Source: CAYMZZ01 sp046297935 (GTDB lineage: Bacteria > Bacteroidota > Bacteroidia > Chitinophagales > Chitinophagaceae). From it: a DNA stretch of 64,000 bases. Below the pieces are notes generated by a model. The model was not told the DNA's origin, made no database searches, and saw nothing but the letters and a program-made list of their open reading frames with translations. Of the stretch, positions 40,255 to 50,174 are shown in pieces. Numbering within the stretch: the stretch's first letter is position 1; every line of letters begins with the position of its first letter. The translations under genes were made by a program, and so were the position numbers. Where the stretch lies: the NCBI GenBank assembly GCA_046297935.1, contig JBKBHA010000003.1:186001-250000 (forward strand). Direction: 5' to 3'.

Positions 40255-41013
40255 ATGCAACAGATTTCATTAAAAAGCGAACACCCGTTGTCGCCTTTTG
40301 TGAAAAGCATCATTTTACTTGAAAATGACGATTCTTCTTCGTCTACCTGCCTTCCGTTTTATGCCGATGGATTTCCTGGACTCATTTATCATAATGCAGG
40401 GACGCGACTGCGGGTGCACCCTCACAACAAGCAATTTCCTCCCATATTTTTCTACGGTCAGACTATACACCCTATAGAAATTAGAATCATTGGATCCTTT
40501 CAACTGATCATCTTTCAGCTATACCCCTTCGTGTCTCGATCGCTTTTCAATATTGACCTGGCCTCACTTACAGATGGCTGCAAAGATCTTACTCCGCTTT
40601 TTGGGCATATTGAACAGCCCATGCCGGAAGGCTGCGATTTGAAGGCGCGTGTAGCCGAAATAAGTGAGCTTTTGAATAAACTGGTGCTGCAAAAGTCGCG
40701 CGAATTTGACCCTGGTATCAGAACAGCGGTAGAGAAAATTTTGCGCTCAAAGGGTCAAAGCAGTCTGAAAGAACTTGCCAATGAACTGGGCATTAGTTCG
40801 CGATCGCTGGAGCGAAAATTTTTGCAACACACCGCTCTAAAGCCTAAGCAGTTTGCAAAAATTATCCAATTTCAAAGTTCGTTAACACAGTTGTCGGTAA
40901 AAGATTATAAAAAATTGACCGATATCGTTTACGAAAATGGTTATGCCGATCAATCACATTTTATCCGGGTGTTTAAGTCCTTTACCGGGAAAGTTCCATC
41001 GAAATTTTTGTGA
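40255..41013 (+). CDS. AraC-family transcriptional regulator
   Basis: The 252-residue protein has an N-terminal cupin-like DUF6597-type part and a C-terminal AraC HTH with SLKELANELGISSRSLERKF and ENGYADQSHFIRVFKSFTG. ATG 40255 has AAGGAAG seven bases upstream, so the longer frame that overlaps the amidohydrolase gene is unlikely. It probably regulates nearby genes; no target site was found. Confidence 0.9.
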   Translation: MQQISLKSEHPLSPFVKSIILLENDDSSSSTCLPFYADGFPGLIYHNAGTRLRVHPHNKQFPPIFFYGQTIHPIEIRIIGSFQLIIFQLYPFVSRSLFNIDLASLTDGCKDLTPLFGHIEQPMPEGCDLKARVAEISELLNKLVLQKSREFDPGIRTAVEKILRSKGQSSLKELANELGISSRSLERKFLQHTALKPKQFAKIIQFQSSLTQLSVKDYKKLTDIVYENGYADQSHFIRVFKSFTGKVPSKFL

Positions 41014-41089
41014 GCCCACAGACAACAGCTGTCGCTTTTGTTCTATTTTCCTGAATCCGGGTGCATGAGCTTTGCTCAAAACAACGATT

Positions 41090-41716
41090 ATGAAAATTGT
41101 CATTTTTGGCGCTAGCGGCACACTCGGCAGTGTTATTTTGCAACAAGCAATTCAACAGGGTTTATCAGTTACAGCGTTTTCCCGAAATGCCAGTCGGCTG
41201 AACATGCATGCGGCTACAAATCTTGAAATTCTTGAAGGGAACGTACTTTCACTGCCCGATGTTGAACGAGCCATTAAGGGAAAAGATGCAGTGATCTGTG
41301 CCTTGGGCGATGGTGGAAAAGGAAAGATAAGAGCCGCCGGCACTGCCACCATCATTCAGGCAATGAAGAATCAGGGCTGCCAAAGGCTGATTTGCCAATC
41401 TACACTTGGCATGGGCGATACCTGGAATAATCTCAACTTTTTTTGGAAACGAGTCATGTTTGGCTGGTTTTTAAAGAAAGCGTTTGAAGATCATCGATCG
41501 CAGGAAAAGCATGTCATGAACAGCGATCTTAATTATACCATTGTGCGCCCGAGTGCGTTTACAAAGGGGCCCTTAACCAGGCAGTACAAAATAGACTTTT
41601 CGTCGAATGATAGAAACCTTCAGTTAAAAATTTCGCTTCAGGATATTGCACATTTTATACTTGAACAACTTCACTCCACCGTGTTTGAAAGAAAAGCTGT
41701 CAGTATTTCTAACTAG
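41090..41716 (+). CDS. NAD(P)H-binding atypical SDR (NmrA-like)
   Basis: The 208-residue protein begins MKIVIFGASGTLGSVILQQA with the Rossmann GASGxLG motif, and has RLICQSTLGMGD and YTIVRPSAFT, as in NAD(P)H-binding atypical short-chain dehydrogenases. ATG 41090 is chosen since it puts the first beta-strand at the N-terminus. Its end overlaps the convergent propeller gene by four bases. Confidence 0.88.
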   Translation: MKIVIFGASGTLGSVILQQAIQQGLSVTAFSRNASRLNMHAATNLEILEGNVLSLPDVERAIKGKDAVICALGDGGKGKIRAAGTATIIQAMKNQGCQRLICQSTLGMGDTWNNLNFFWKRVMFGWFLKKAFEDHRSQEKHVMNSDLNYTIVRPSAFTKGPLTRQYKIDFSSNDRNLQLKISLQDIAHFILEQLHSTVFERKAVSISN

Positions 41717-42954
41717 TTCGTTGTGGCGGGCTGAAGCGAGGTTAGATTATATACCATTACTTTCCCTGACAGCTCTCCATTTTCATCGTTGTGAGGAAAT
41801 CCAATGGCCAGAGTAGTGCCGTCGGCCGACAGAGCAATTGACCAGCCGGTGGTATTATTGGCAGGCCGGGTTGTTTCTACTCCATCTATGTCGCGGAAGA
41901 TGGCCATTTCTTTCCATTGATCCATGTTCAGACTATATAGCCTGACCAGACCAGGCTTGCCAAAACCTGTATAAGGCATACTTATCGCTAACCAATTACC
42001 GTTGGCCGAAATGCTGATAGCGCAACCGAAATAGCTGTGCGGCTTCTCGGGGCGTAGGGTGGGCTGCAACTTTACCCATTTGCCATCCTGCGCCCGGTAG
42101 GTTTCCACAAAGCCTGTTTCTCTTTCTAAAAGATCAATGCTTGTGGACGATGCCGCCAGCATTTTACAATCGGCCGAAAGGGCGAGTCCTGCACCAATTT
42201 GACCGTTGGCATACTCGCCCATTATTCGATTTGCCTGAAGCACCCAGTTGCTATTCTCCTTTTTATAAGTACTTATTTGACCTGCTCTTTTCAAATTGCC
42301 GGCGTGGGCATATTCATTCCCAATCACTATGGTTGAACCATCGGCCGAAATAACAATGGAATTGCCGTACATGCGTTCAGGCCCGTTTGGCTCCATCGTC
42401 GATCCATCGGCCACCCAATTCTGTCCGCTCTGCCGAAAGGCTTTAGCACGATACTTCCCATCTTTCGCTGTTTCGTACGCAACAGCCAGTTGCCGGCCAT
42501 CAGGTGTCATGGAAATGGCGCTGATCATATCTGAACTTGATTCATCGATAATAAGGGTCCCTGAGTTTTTCCATTGGCTTTCGTCAAAATCATAAACCGC
42601 TATCTTCTCAAATGGCGCTGCCACCATCAGCCGCTTACCGTCGGCCGATAAATCCATCATTTCGCCAAAATCAAAATAGTCCTGGTCCGGTATAATTTCG
42701 CTGCCCATTGTCATCCATTCATTTCCATCAAATTCATACACAGCAATTCTGCCTTTTTTTTCACCTGAATCGCGATTAAATGGGGCAGCTATAGCCAGCA
42801 CTTTTCCATTGGCCGATAATTTTACCTTACGTCCAAATTGTTCTTCAGCCGATTTGCCCGTAAGCATTTTTCCTTTCAATGTCTGGGCCTCTGTTACACT
42901 AATCAGCAGGAAGGATGTAATTAATAAACCCACTTTCTTTACCACGCTATTCAT
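41713..42954 (-). CDS. secreted beta-propeller protein (FG-GAP/WD-like)
   Basis: The 413-residue protein has a signal peptide (about 1-23) and about seven repeats of the form LSADGKxLAIxxP followed by G-x-V-x-x-Y, a propeller that binds ligands or proteins outside the inner membrane. Its start overlaps the preceding serine hydrolase stop (ATGA), so the two are co-translated. Confidence 0.85.
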   Translation of the reverse strand: MNSVVKKVGLLITSFLLISVTEAQTLKGKMLTGKSAEEQFGRKVKLSANGKVLAIAAPFNRDSGEKKGRIAVYEFDGNEWMTMGSEIIPDQDYFDFGEMMDLSADGKRLMVAAPFEKIAVYDFDESQWKNSGTLIIDESSSDMISAISMTPDGRQLAVAYETAKDGKYRAKAFRQSGQNWVADGSTMEPNGPERMYGNSIVISADGSTIVIGNEYAHAGNLKRAGQISTYKKENSNWVLQANRIMGEYANGQIGAGLALSADCKMLAASSTSIDLLERETGFVETYRAQDGKWVKLQPTLRPEKPHSYFGCAISISANGNWLAISMPYTGFGKPGLVRLYSLNMDQWKEMAIFRDIDGVETTRPANNTTGWSIALSADGTTLAIGFPHNDENGELSGKVMVYNLTSLQPATTN

Positions 42955-44099
42955 TTTTTTGTCTTTTGTTCTTTGCTATTGCTCTTCAAATTTTCCAAAG
43001 CCAGTGCCGCCATACTGCGTACAATTTGTGTGGGCGAATTACAATCGCAATTGCTGAGGCCAACTACATAAATATCAAATTCAGGTATATAAACAGCCAT
43101 CGACTTAAATCCGAAAATGCTGCCACCGTGTTCCCTTGTTGCGGTGCCATCCATATCTTTCAAATGCCAGCCATAGCCGTAGGTGAACTCCGAACCATTA
43201 TTCAGTTTATATCGGGTAAAAGCCTTTTGGCTGGCGGCGGCTGACAAAACGGTATTACGATTAAGTGCATTTTGCCATTTTAATAAGTCATCCACAGTAG
43301 AGGTTAACGATCCGGATGCAAAGGGAACTGAATAGTTGATCACCGTTTTATTTACATAACCATTCGACTTTAAATGGTATCCGTCAGTACGATTCATCAG
43401 TAGTTGACGGTCATTGGCATAGCCGGATTTCGTCATGTCAGCCTTTTCAAAAATATTCTTCCGCACATATTGTTCATAAGTCTGACCCGAAGCCAGTTCG
43501 ACAATATAACCTAATAGCACATAGCCGGAATTGTTGTATTCGAATTTTTCTCCGGGTTTGAAATCAGCCGGTTCATTCTTAAAAAAATCGACCATCATTT
43601 TCGGCGACATTTCCTTTTGTGCTATATCCTGCAGTGACTTCATTTTGGTAAAATCTTTGATGCCCGAAGTATGCGTTAGCAGATGATGGATGCTAATCGT
43701 TTCGCCCGAAGGGAAGTCGGGCACAAACTTCGAAACCGGATCGGTTACTTTCAGTTTCCCCTGCTCTTCCAGTTGTAGAATGGCGATGGCTGTGAATTGC
43801 TTGGTCATGGAACCGATTTGAAACACAAACTCCGGCCTAAGCGGAACCTTCAATTCAAGGTTAGCCATACCATAAGATTTCTCAAAAAATGGAACCCCGT
43901 TTCGAGCCAGCAGGAATACTCCACCCGGACCAATACTGTCGTTAAACTCTGTACGTATAACACTATCTAGTTTTGCACTTAGCTGACGACTGCTGGCTGT
44001 AAACGAGTAAATAAGCAGTGCTGCCAACAGGCTTGTTTTAGCAAACCCCCAAATATGAACGCCACTCATTTTATTCTGCATCATTGCGATCGTTTTCAT
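42951..44099 (-). CDS. class C beta-lactamase-like serine hydrolase
   Basis: The 382-residue protein has the S-x-x-K motif in GSMTKQFTA, YNNSGY (Y-x-N) and HGGSIFG (H-x-G) in the normal order, and a signal or anchor segment near residues 18-35. Such enzymes act as esterases or peptidases on envelope substrates. The downstream propeller gene overlaps by four bases, suggesting a functional pair. Confidence 0.88.
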   Translation of the reverse strand: MKTIAMMQNKMSGVHIWGFAKTSLLAALLIYSFTASSRQLSAKLDSVIRTEFNDSIGPGGVFLLARNGVPFFEKSYGMANLELKVPLRPEFVFQIGSMTKQFTAIAILQLEEQGKLKVTDPVSKFVPDFPSGETISIHHLLTHTSGIKDFTKMKSLQDIAQKEMSPKMMVDFFKNEPADFKPGEKFEYNNSGYVLLGYIVELASGQTYEQYVRKNIFEKADMTKSGYANDRQLLMNRTDGYHLKSNGYVNKTVINYSVPFASGSLTSTVDDLLKWQNALNRNTVLSAAASQKAFTRYKLNNGSEFTYGYGWHLKDMDGTATREHGGSIFGFKSMAVYIPEFDIYVVGLSNCDCNSPTQIVRSMAALALENLKSNSKEQKTKK

Positions 44100-44285
44100 T
44101 TTTCAAACTAAAAACCGGCTCTGGCGGCCAACAAACGCGCAAATTTGTGATAATTAATCGATCTGTGGACGCAAAGCGCAGCAGCCATTTTACAGAACGT
44201 TATTTGGTTGACGTTGATGGTTGTTTAGTAGACAAAATCTGGCCGCAGTTTGGTTTCACGATCCATCTGCCAGCAACTGGCAACA

Positions 44286-46049
44286 TTACCGCATTCTGGT
44301 TGCGTGTACTGCTCCGCCCGGTTGTTGCATGGTAAAACCGGTGATGAACCCCTGCGGGTCTTGGTGAAACTGCACGGTATAACCCTTCACGGCCTTGACT
44401 TCGAAAGTATGTGGGCTACTGCTGACCAGTATATATTCCGGCTGGCCTGACACTTGTGCAACCAGAGTGCCGTTCTTCAGGAAAACCCGCACCGTCTTAC
44501 CGGCCATTTGATAGTTGCCTGTATAAATACCGGCATCAAGCGATTCAGCTACTGTTGCCTCCTCCTTTACAAATTCAATAGCCTCAACAGCTGGCTCAAG
44601 TTGCAATTGAAGTTTAGCAATTTGTCCGGCAGGACTAATACGGAACTCAGCTTCTACCGCTTCCGAGCCATCGAATACATCTGCATCTATTGAAAAACGA
44701 AAATAATTATGATGCAGATGTTTGATAGTAAGTTTCCAGCGATTGAATGTACCATATAGCTCATTGTCTCTATGTTGAATTGTAATGGTGCCATAGGCTT
44801 TACTACGGTATACGCCGGTAAACGATGTCATTGCATGCGACGCCGCTGCCGCATCTGGCAAATCAGCCTCTGCCTTTCCCGCTGTTGGCATTGTTTGTTT
44901 CAACATATCGTTCCAGTTGCGGGGTGAAGCAGCAATTAACCGGTCAAGAATTAAATTATGCACAATTCGCGGTAGTGGTGAATTGTTTTGGTTGGCCGAA
45001 ATAAACAATCCAATGCTGTCGGTAGGCAGGAATGAAACAAAACTGCTGAATCCGTTTACATTGCCACCATGGCCCACCCCGTAGTGTCCCCTGTAGTTGC
45101 TGATATACCAGCCCAACCCATAATTGAAGAAAAAATAGTCGGGCAGGTATACCGATGGCAAATTGGCATTAACGACCATTTGCGAACTGATGGCCTGCTG
45201 GTAAAAAGAACGGCTTAGTATTTCTTTTCCCTGAAAGAGGCCCTGGTTAGTCCACATCAATAACCAATTTGCCATGTCGCTGGCGCATGAATTGATGCCG
45301 CCGGCGGGTGCCATGCCCCACAGGGCGGGGGGCATAAAGTCCAAACGTTTTATTTGCCCATCTTTTATCATATAACCGTACGAAAAATCGGCCTTTGCCG
45401 ACTGAGACCCAACAAATGAGTGCTGCATATTCAGTGGAAGGAAAAGTTGTTGATTAAGCTGCTCTTCCCAGGACCGATCATTAATTTTTTCCAACAAGCT
45501 GCCGATGGCGGCATACATATAATTATTGTATTGAAAGGTTTGTCGAAGTGGCGCTGATGGCTCCAGATATTGTATCAGCCGCAGCAGGCTGTCGCGCGTA
45601 GTAGCGAAGCCGCTGTACCAGGCATAGTCGTGCCGGGGCAGGCCTGTGCGGTGGGTAAGCATATCGCGCAGGCTGATAGCAGCAGTGAGCTCGCTGTTGT
45701 AAAAACGCAATTCGGGAAGGTATTCCTGAATAGGCTGATCGAGATCTAGTTTGTTACTTTCAATAGCGACACTAAGCATTGCAGCCGTGAAAGCTTTAGT
45801 GCAACTTCCAATAGAAAAAATGGTATGGCCGGTTACGGGTTTTCTATTTTCCATATCCCGATAGCCGTAGCCTTTTACCAACAGCGGCTTATTTTTTTCT
45901 ACAATGGCCACCGACAAGCCTGGCACTTTCCATTCCTTCAGTAAATTGTCGATCAGGCTGTCGATGCCGGATAAACGGGCGTCGGCATTCTGGGCAAGGG
46001 CTGTCAGTGATGTAAAGATTGACAGCAGGCCCACAAGTAGGTACTTCAT
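44286..46049 (-). CDS. class C beta-lactamase-like serine hydrolase with C-terminal domain
   Basis: The 587-residue protein has a signal peptide (MKYLLVGLLSIFTSLTALAQ), then IGSCTKAFTA (S-x-x-K), YNNYMYA (Y-x-N) and GHGGNVNGFS. A C-terminal domain of about 200 residues (DUF3471-like) carries FTGVYRSKAYGTITI and YTGNYQMAGKTV repeats. ATG 46079 upstream is an alternative. It is not closely similar to the neighbouring serine hydrolase. Role: peptide or ester hydrolysis in the periplasm. Confidence 0.87.
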   Translation of the reverse strand: MKYLLVGLLSIFTSLTALAQNADARLSGIDSLIDNLLKEWKVPGLSVAIVEKNKPLLVKGYGYRDMENRKPVTGHTIFSIGSCTKAFTAAMLSVAIESNKLDLDQPIQEYLPELRFYNSELTAAISLRDMLTHRTGLPRHDYAWYSGFATTRDSLLRLIQYLEPSAPLRQTFQYNNYMYAAIGSLLEKINDRSWEEQLNQQLFLPLNMQHSFVGSQSAKADFSYGYMIKDGQIKRLDFMPPALWGMAPAGGINSCASDMANWLLMWTNQGLFQGKEILSRSFYQQAISSQMVVNANLPSVYLPDYFFFNYGLGWYISNYRGHYGVGHGGNVNGFSSFVSFLPTDSIGLFISANQNNSPLPRIVHNLILDRLIAASPRNWNDMLKQTMPTAGKAEADLPDAAAASHAMTSFTGVYRSKAYGTITIQHRDNELYGTFNRWKLTIKHLHHNYFRFSIDADVFDGSEAVEAEFRISPAGQIAKLQLQLEPAVEAIEFVKEEATVAESLDAGIYTGNYQMAGKTVRVFLKNGTLVAQVSGQPEYILVSSSPHTFEVKAVKGYTVQFHQDPQGFITGFTMQQPGGAVHATRMR

Positions 46050-46187
46050 TTTCAGTGATTGATTTTTGAGTTTTATCATTTAGTTTCTACTCAAAAATCG
46101 CAGCTGAGGCACAACCAACAGACCTGCCTTATAAGTTGATACTAATAGTTTAGCAATGATACTCAAGCTATTGAGCCCAGCCTTTGA

Positions 46188-47324
46188 TCAGGCACCGGAA
46201 TCAATCGTTTTCAAATAGGCCGATGGCGACTGCCCTGTCAGCTTCCTGAAGTTTTTATTAAACGCCGATTTGGAATTGTACCCGCATTCATAGGCCAGGG
46301 CAATTATGGTGAATTGTCGAGTCGAGGGCAGGGTCATCAGGCGTTTGCATTCTGTGATGCGAAGAAAATTGATATAATCGAAAAAACTTCGTCCTTCCCT
46401 TTCGTTGATGACCTGGGACAAATGGTTGGGGTGTACTTTCAGCCGACTTGCTAATGCAAGCAACGTTAAATCGGGCTCCGTAAACCATTTCTCCGAAGCC
46501 ATCAATTCCCCCAGCTTCTTGTGAATTTCAGCAGCCTTTTCACTTGTTAGTCCAGAATTGGCGTATTTTTTTGTCTTAGCATTTGAAGCTAGCAACCATT
46601 CCTCTTCCCCGGCAGCAGGGAGGCGCCGACTCGGTTCAGCCGCCTTGGCAACCCCGCTTCCGAAAATGCCCACCTGGCGTATGCCGAGTAAGCCAAGCAG
46701 TGTTACAAACAATACTCCTGCACCGAATATGAAGACATTCTTTTTTACAAAAATTATGATCAGCCAAATCAGGAACAAGCTATAGATTAAATAGCGCAGC
46801 CAGTTCAGATTTATTTTTTCCTCATAGGAAAACTGGTTGCCTATGTTTTGCTTGTGCTTACGTAATAACCAGAACGACGAAAAAACGTATGCAATGCCCG
46901 AAACCTGTATGAGCAAAAGTAACAGCACATTGGCTGCCTGATATTGCCGCCCTCCCGACAGGTACAGTTCCATTTTTTCGCCAGCCGTCATGGTATAAAG
47001 CGGCAACAACGCAATGATGATGATAATTGCCGGCATAAAATGCAGAAGCCAGACCGTCTTTTTCACAGGCAGCATGTTTGTACAAGCTGCCGTGTACAGG
47101 TATAGGAAAGGTCCATGTAACAAAGGAAAAGGCGTAGCCGCAGCCAGGATCCAATGAATAGTTGAAAGGGTTGCCGGTTGCAGATTCACCACAAAAAGCA
47201 GGGTGTGCAAACCAATAAGCAGTAGCCAGACTGCCAGTATAATATCGGCCGTCGATTTTTCTTTCTTTAATAAAAGTACCAGTAATAGAAAAAAATTGAT
47301 CCCGATTCCGAAATAATAAAACAT
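46188..47324 (-). CDS. membrane-embedded AraC-family regulator
   Basis: The 378-residue protein has about seven membrane helices in the first 230 residues and a C-terminal AraC HTH (LALASRLKVHPNHLSQVINE and YECGYNSKSAFNKNFRKLTG). It is a one-component membrane sensor-regulator. It lies directly upstream of the serine hydrolase on the same strand (138-base gap) and may control it. Confidence 0.9.
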   Translation of the reverse strand: MFYYFGIGINFFLLLVLLLKKEKSTADIILAVWLLLIGLHTLLFVVNLQPATLSTIHWILAAATPFPLLHGPFLYLYTAACTNMLPVKKTVWLLHFMPAIIIIIALLPLYTMTAGEKMELYLSGGRQYQAANVLLLLLIQVSGIAYVFSSFWLLRKHKQNIGNQFSYEEKINLNWLRYLIYSLFLIWLIIIFVKKNVFIFGAGVLFVTLLGLLGIRQVGIFGSGVAKAAEPSRRLPAAGEEEWLLASNAKTKKYANSGLTSEKAAEIHKKLGELMASEKWFTEPDLTLLALASRLKVHPNHLSQVINEREGRSFFDYINFLRITECKRLMTLPSTRQFTIIALAYECGYNSKSAFNKNFRKLTGQSPSAYLKTIDSGA

Positions 47325-47457
47325 CCGCTACTGCCGTCCGGGTTTTACCAGACGTTCAATTATAAAAATAAAAGGATTAGCGGTAGAATAATTTAACCGC
47401 TACCGAAGCAAGCGATTGGTTGACCTGATTTGGTATTTGGTAGACCTTAATTTACTG

Positions 47458-48021
47458 CTAAGCATTCGTGTATTCAAGTAGAACTATCCCGTTGGTAAAC
47501 ACATGCGACTGCTTAAGTTGAAATCGGTTAACCTGTCGCTGTTCATCAAATATTCGTTGGCCGCCGCCAATGGCCAACGGATAAAGTAACAGGTGTAATT
47601 CATCTACGAGGTTCTCCTGTAGCAGGCTCCGCACCAGGGTAGCGCTTCCATACACCAGTATGTCGCCGCCTTCCGTTTCTTTCAATTCCCGCACATCACT
47701 TTCCACATCGCGCAGCAGATAACAGTTATTCCATTGAGTAGCTTCAAGTCGGCGCGAAACAATGTACTTTGGCAATGAATTGATACGATCCGCGAAATCG
47801 CCACCCTTTTGCGTAGGCCAGTAGGAGGCAAACTGTTCGTAAGTATGCCGACCGAGCAACAATCCATCCACAGCAGCCAACTCATTCGCTTTGTACTTTC
47901 CTATGGCAGGATCGCCATAATTCATTTGCCAGCCGGCATGAGGATGGGCTGTTTCCGAGCCACCGGGGGCTTCCACCACCCCGTCGAGCGTAATGAATTC
48001 TGTAACGATAATCTTTCGCAT
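47458..48021 (-). CDS. dihydrofolate reductase-like (RibD C-terminal) protein
   Basis: The 187-residue protein starts MRKIIVTEFITLDGVVEAPG and has LLLGRHTYEQFASYWP, DILVYGSATLVRSLL and LLLYPLAIGGGQRIF, all typical of the YwjB/YyaP-like RibD C-terminal family. These bind NADPH; substrate unknown. ATG 48021 is chosen on the conserved start. Confidence 0.9.
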   Translation of the reverse strand: MRKIIVTEFITLDGVVEAPGGSETAHPHAGWQMNYGDPAIGKYKANELAAVDGLLLGRHTYEQFASYWPTQKGGDFADRINSLPKYIVSRRLEATQWNNCYLLRDVESDVRELKETEGGDILVYGSATLVRSLLQENLVDELHLLLYPLAIGGGQRIFDEQRQVNRFQLKQSHVFTNGIVLLEYTNA

Positions 48022-48125
48022 GCTGCTTGTTTGCGTGAAATTAGCGGAAGACAAGCGAACAAGTACAGGTCAATTCCGGAAATGAGCAAGGGTGAATGCG
48101 ACGAATTGATACTTAATGATGCAAC

Positions 48126-49103
48126 TTATACTTCGGCCGCAACTCTCGCGTACTTATTGCGGTATTCTATCGGCGTTAGCCCGGTCACCTTCTTGAAGAT
48201 GTCGCGAAATGCCTTGGTGTCCGAATAGCCCACGTCGAACATAACTTCCGACACGTTCTTACGTGAGGCTTCAAAATAGCGCTTTGCTGCTTCAATCCGG
48301 ATCCTTTGAATATACTCGATGGGCGAGTTGTTGGTGGCTTCTTTAAATCTTCTTTCAAAGGTTCTGCGACCACTTGCTACCAGATTAGCCAGGTCGTCGA
48401 TGGTGATCTTTTCGGTATAATTTTTTTCAATGTAGTCCTGTACTTTCCTGATATCCTCGTCGTGATGGTTTTTTTGTCCACGAAAAATGGCAAAAGCCGC
48501 CTGGCTGTCGCGGCCAATATCAAGCGCAAAATATTTTGATATCAACACAGCCGTTTCGCGATCCGAAAATTTCTCTACAAGATACAGCACCAGGTTCCAC
48601 AAACTGCTGGCACCGCCGCTGCTGAAAATTCGTCCATGCTCGGTAATGATGGCTCCATCGTTTACTTCTATTTCAGGATATTTCTGCCGGAACTCCTGGA
48701 TATAGGCCCAGTGCGTTGAACATCTTCTACCATTGAGCAATCCGGTTTCAGCCAACAAAAAAGCGCCGATACATAAACTTGCCACACTGGCTCCTCTTTC
48801 ATACAATCTGATAAAGTGTGGAATGGCCTCAGCATTGGCAGCAATTCCTTTGTTCATATCACCATAGGTAGGAGGAACAATCAACAAATCGGTTGATTGA
48901 ACGTCCTTCAGCAACCGATTGGTTTTGATGGTGTACTCACCGTTGTTTGCAGGCACATGCTCACTTAATCCAATATATTCAACGTTGAATTTGGGCTTTT
49001 TACCAGCTGCCGATAAAAATTCATTGGCTGTATGAAAACTTCGAAAAGCCGGCGTCACAGCCTCAATTACGCCATACTCAGGCGCAAAAACAGATACCTG
49101 CAT
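48126..49103 (-). CDS. GlxA-type AraC regulator with DJ-1/PfpI domain
   Basis: The 325-residue protein has an N-terminal DJ-1/PfpI fold with the nucleophile-elbow cysteine in ASLCIGAFLLAETGLL and a C-terminal AraC HTH (RTFERRFKEATNNSPIEYI, YSDTKAFRDIFKKVTG). It is divergent from the glyoxalase-fold genes at 49237, so it may respond to reactive carbonyls or related signals; that is inference. Confidence 0.9.
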   Translation of the reverse strand: MQVSVFAPEYGVIEAVTPAFRSFHTANEFLSAAGKKPKFNVEYIGLSEHVPANNGEYTIKTNRLLKDVQSTDLLIVPPTYGDMNKGIAANAEAIPHFIRLYERGASVASLCIGAFLLAETGLLNGRRCSTHWAYIQEFRQKYPEIEVNDGAIITEHGRIFSSGGASSLWNLVLYLVEKFSDRETAVLISKYFALDIGRDSQAAFAIFRGQKNHHDEDIRKVQDYIEKNYTEKITIDDLANLVASGRRTFERRFKEATNNSPIEYIQRIRIEAAKRYFEASRKNVSEVMFDVGYSDTKAFRDIFKKVTGLTPIEYRNKYARVAAEV

Positions 49104-49236
49104 TAGATTTCATTTACCTACTAAAATATAGAAAATGTCATAATCAACCCCTCAAGCTGACATTTTCACAACCCAATTGATAGCAAAATACCCGCCATCT
49201 TTGATCTATTAAATCAACGATCCAGATTATCAACTC

Positions 49237-49641
49237 ATGGCAAAGAAAATCTTTATCAACTTACCGGTAACCAACCTTCAGTCTTCAATGGACTTTTATG
49301 CGAAGCTTGGTTTTAACAACAATCCCATGTTTACCGACGAAACAGCGGCTTGCATGGTGCTGACAGAAGAAATCTATGTAATGTTGCTTACGCATCCCAA
49401 ATTTGCGTCTTTCGCAAGCCGCCCAACCGGCGATGCCAAAGCCAGCACAGCTGTAATCAACACTATTTCGGTTGATACGCTCGACGAAATGAATGCAATG
49501 GCCGATGCCGCTCTTAAGTCCGGAGGCAGCGAGCCGCATGTTCCCGTGAATTATGGCTTCATGCAGCAACGCAGTTTTAACGACCTCGACGGACATCACT
49601 GGGAAGTGGTATTTATGGATATGAGTCAGTTCCCGGCTTAA
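49237..49641 (+). CDS. VOC-family (glyoxalase-fold) protein
   Basis: The 134-residue protein has the vicinal-oxygen-chelate fold: INLPVTNLQSSMDFYAKLGF at the start and DLDGHHWEVVFMD at the end, with candidate metal ligands there. It may act on small electrophiles. It is divergent from the GlxA-type regulator with a 133-base shared spacer. Confidence 0.88.
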   Translation: MAKKIFINLPVTNLQSSMDFYAKLGFNNNPMFTDETAACMVLTEEIYVMLLTHPKFASFASRPTGDAKASTAVINTISVDTLDEMNAMADAALKSGGSEPHVPVNYGFMQQRSFNDLDGHHWEVVFMDMSQFPA

Positions 49642-49679
49642 TCAGTAAAAACCGATGGCGACCACAAGACCTGGCAAGC

Positions 49680-50087
49680 ATGCTGAACGCTGAACCGGAC
49701 TTCGCGGTGTATCTCACCTTTAATGGCAATTGCCGCGAAGCCTTTCTCTATTATCAAAATTGCTTTGGTGGTGACCTGCAGGTGCAAACACTTGCAGACA
49801 CCCCAGATGGGAAAGCTATGAGCAGCGGAATGCAAAGTCTCGTAATCTACGCAAGTCTGACCAGTCAGAAATTTAAGCTGGTTGGTACTGATCTGTCAGA
49901 TGATGGAAGGCTGGTCACTGGAAATAGATTATCCATTTTGCTGTACTGCGACAGCTTTGCCGAGCGCGCCAGGCTGATCAACAAATTAGTGAATCGAAAC
50001 TTTTGTTCTTATGAAAATTACCACCCACTTGTAAACGTAACAGATAGGTTTAGTGTGAACTGGGTGTTGAGTGTCAGGCTTAAATAA
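49680..50087 (+). CDS. PhnB-like VOC-family protein
   Basis: The 135-residue protein resembles PhnB/3-demethylubiquinone-type VOC members: YLTFNGNCREAFLYYQNCFGG at the start and later VTDRFSVNWVLSVR. Typical metal ligands are not obvious. It follows the other VOC gene by 38 bases and is probably co-transcribed. Confidence 0.85.
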   Translation: MLNAEPDFAVYLTFNGNCREAFLYYQNCFGGDLQVQTLADTPDGKAMSSGMQSLVIYASLTSQKFKLVGTDLSDDGRLVTGNRLSILLYCDSFAERARLINKLVNRNFCSYENYHPLVNVTDRFSVNWVLSVRLK

Positions 50088-50174
50088 TGAAAAGTCGAAA
50101 GCAACGAATTTGAAATATTTGAGTTTGTTGTGAGTATCGCGCTAATGGGCTTTTGCCCGACTGCGTTTCAATCT

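Noticed and set aside
49157..49203. Crp-like promoter for the VOC gene at 49237
   Set aside because: CATCTTTG is present but the dyad CTGA...TCAC has a five-base gap and the wrong distance from the box.
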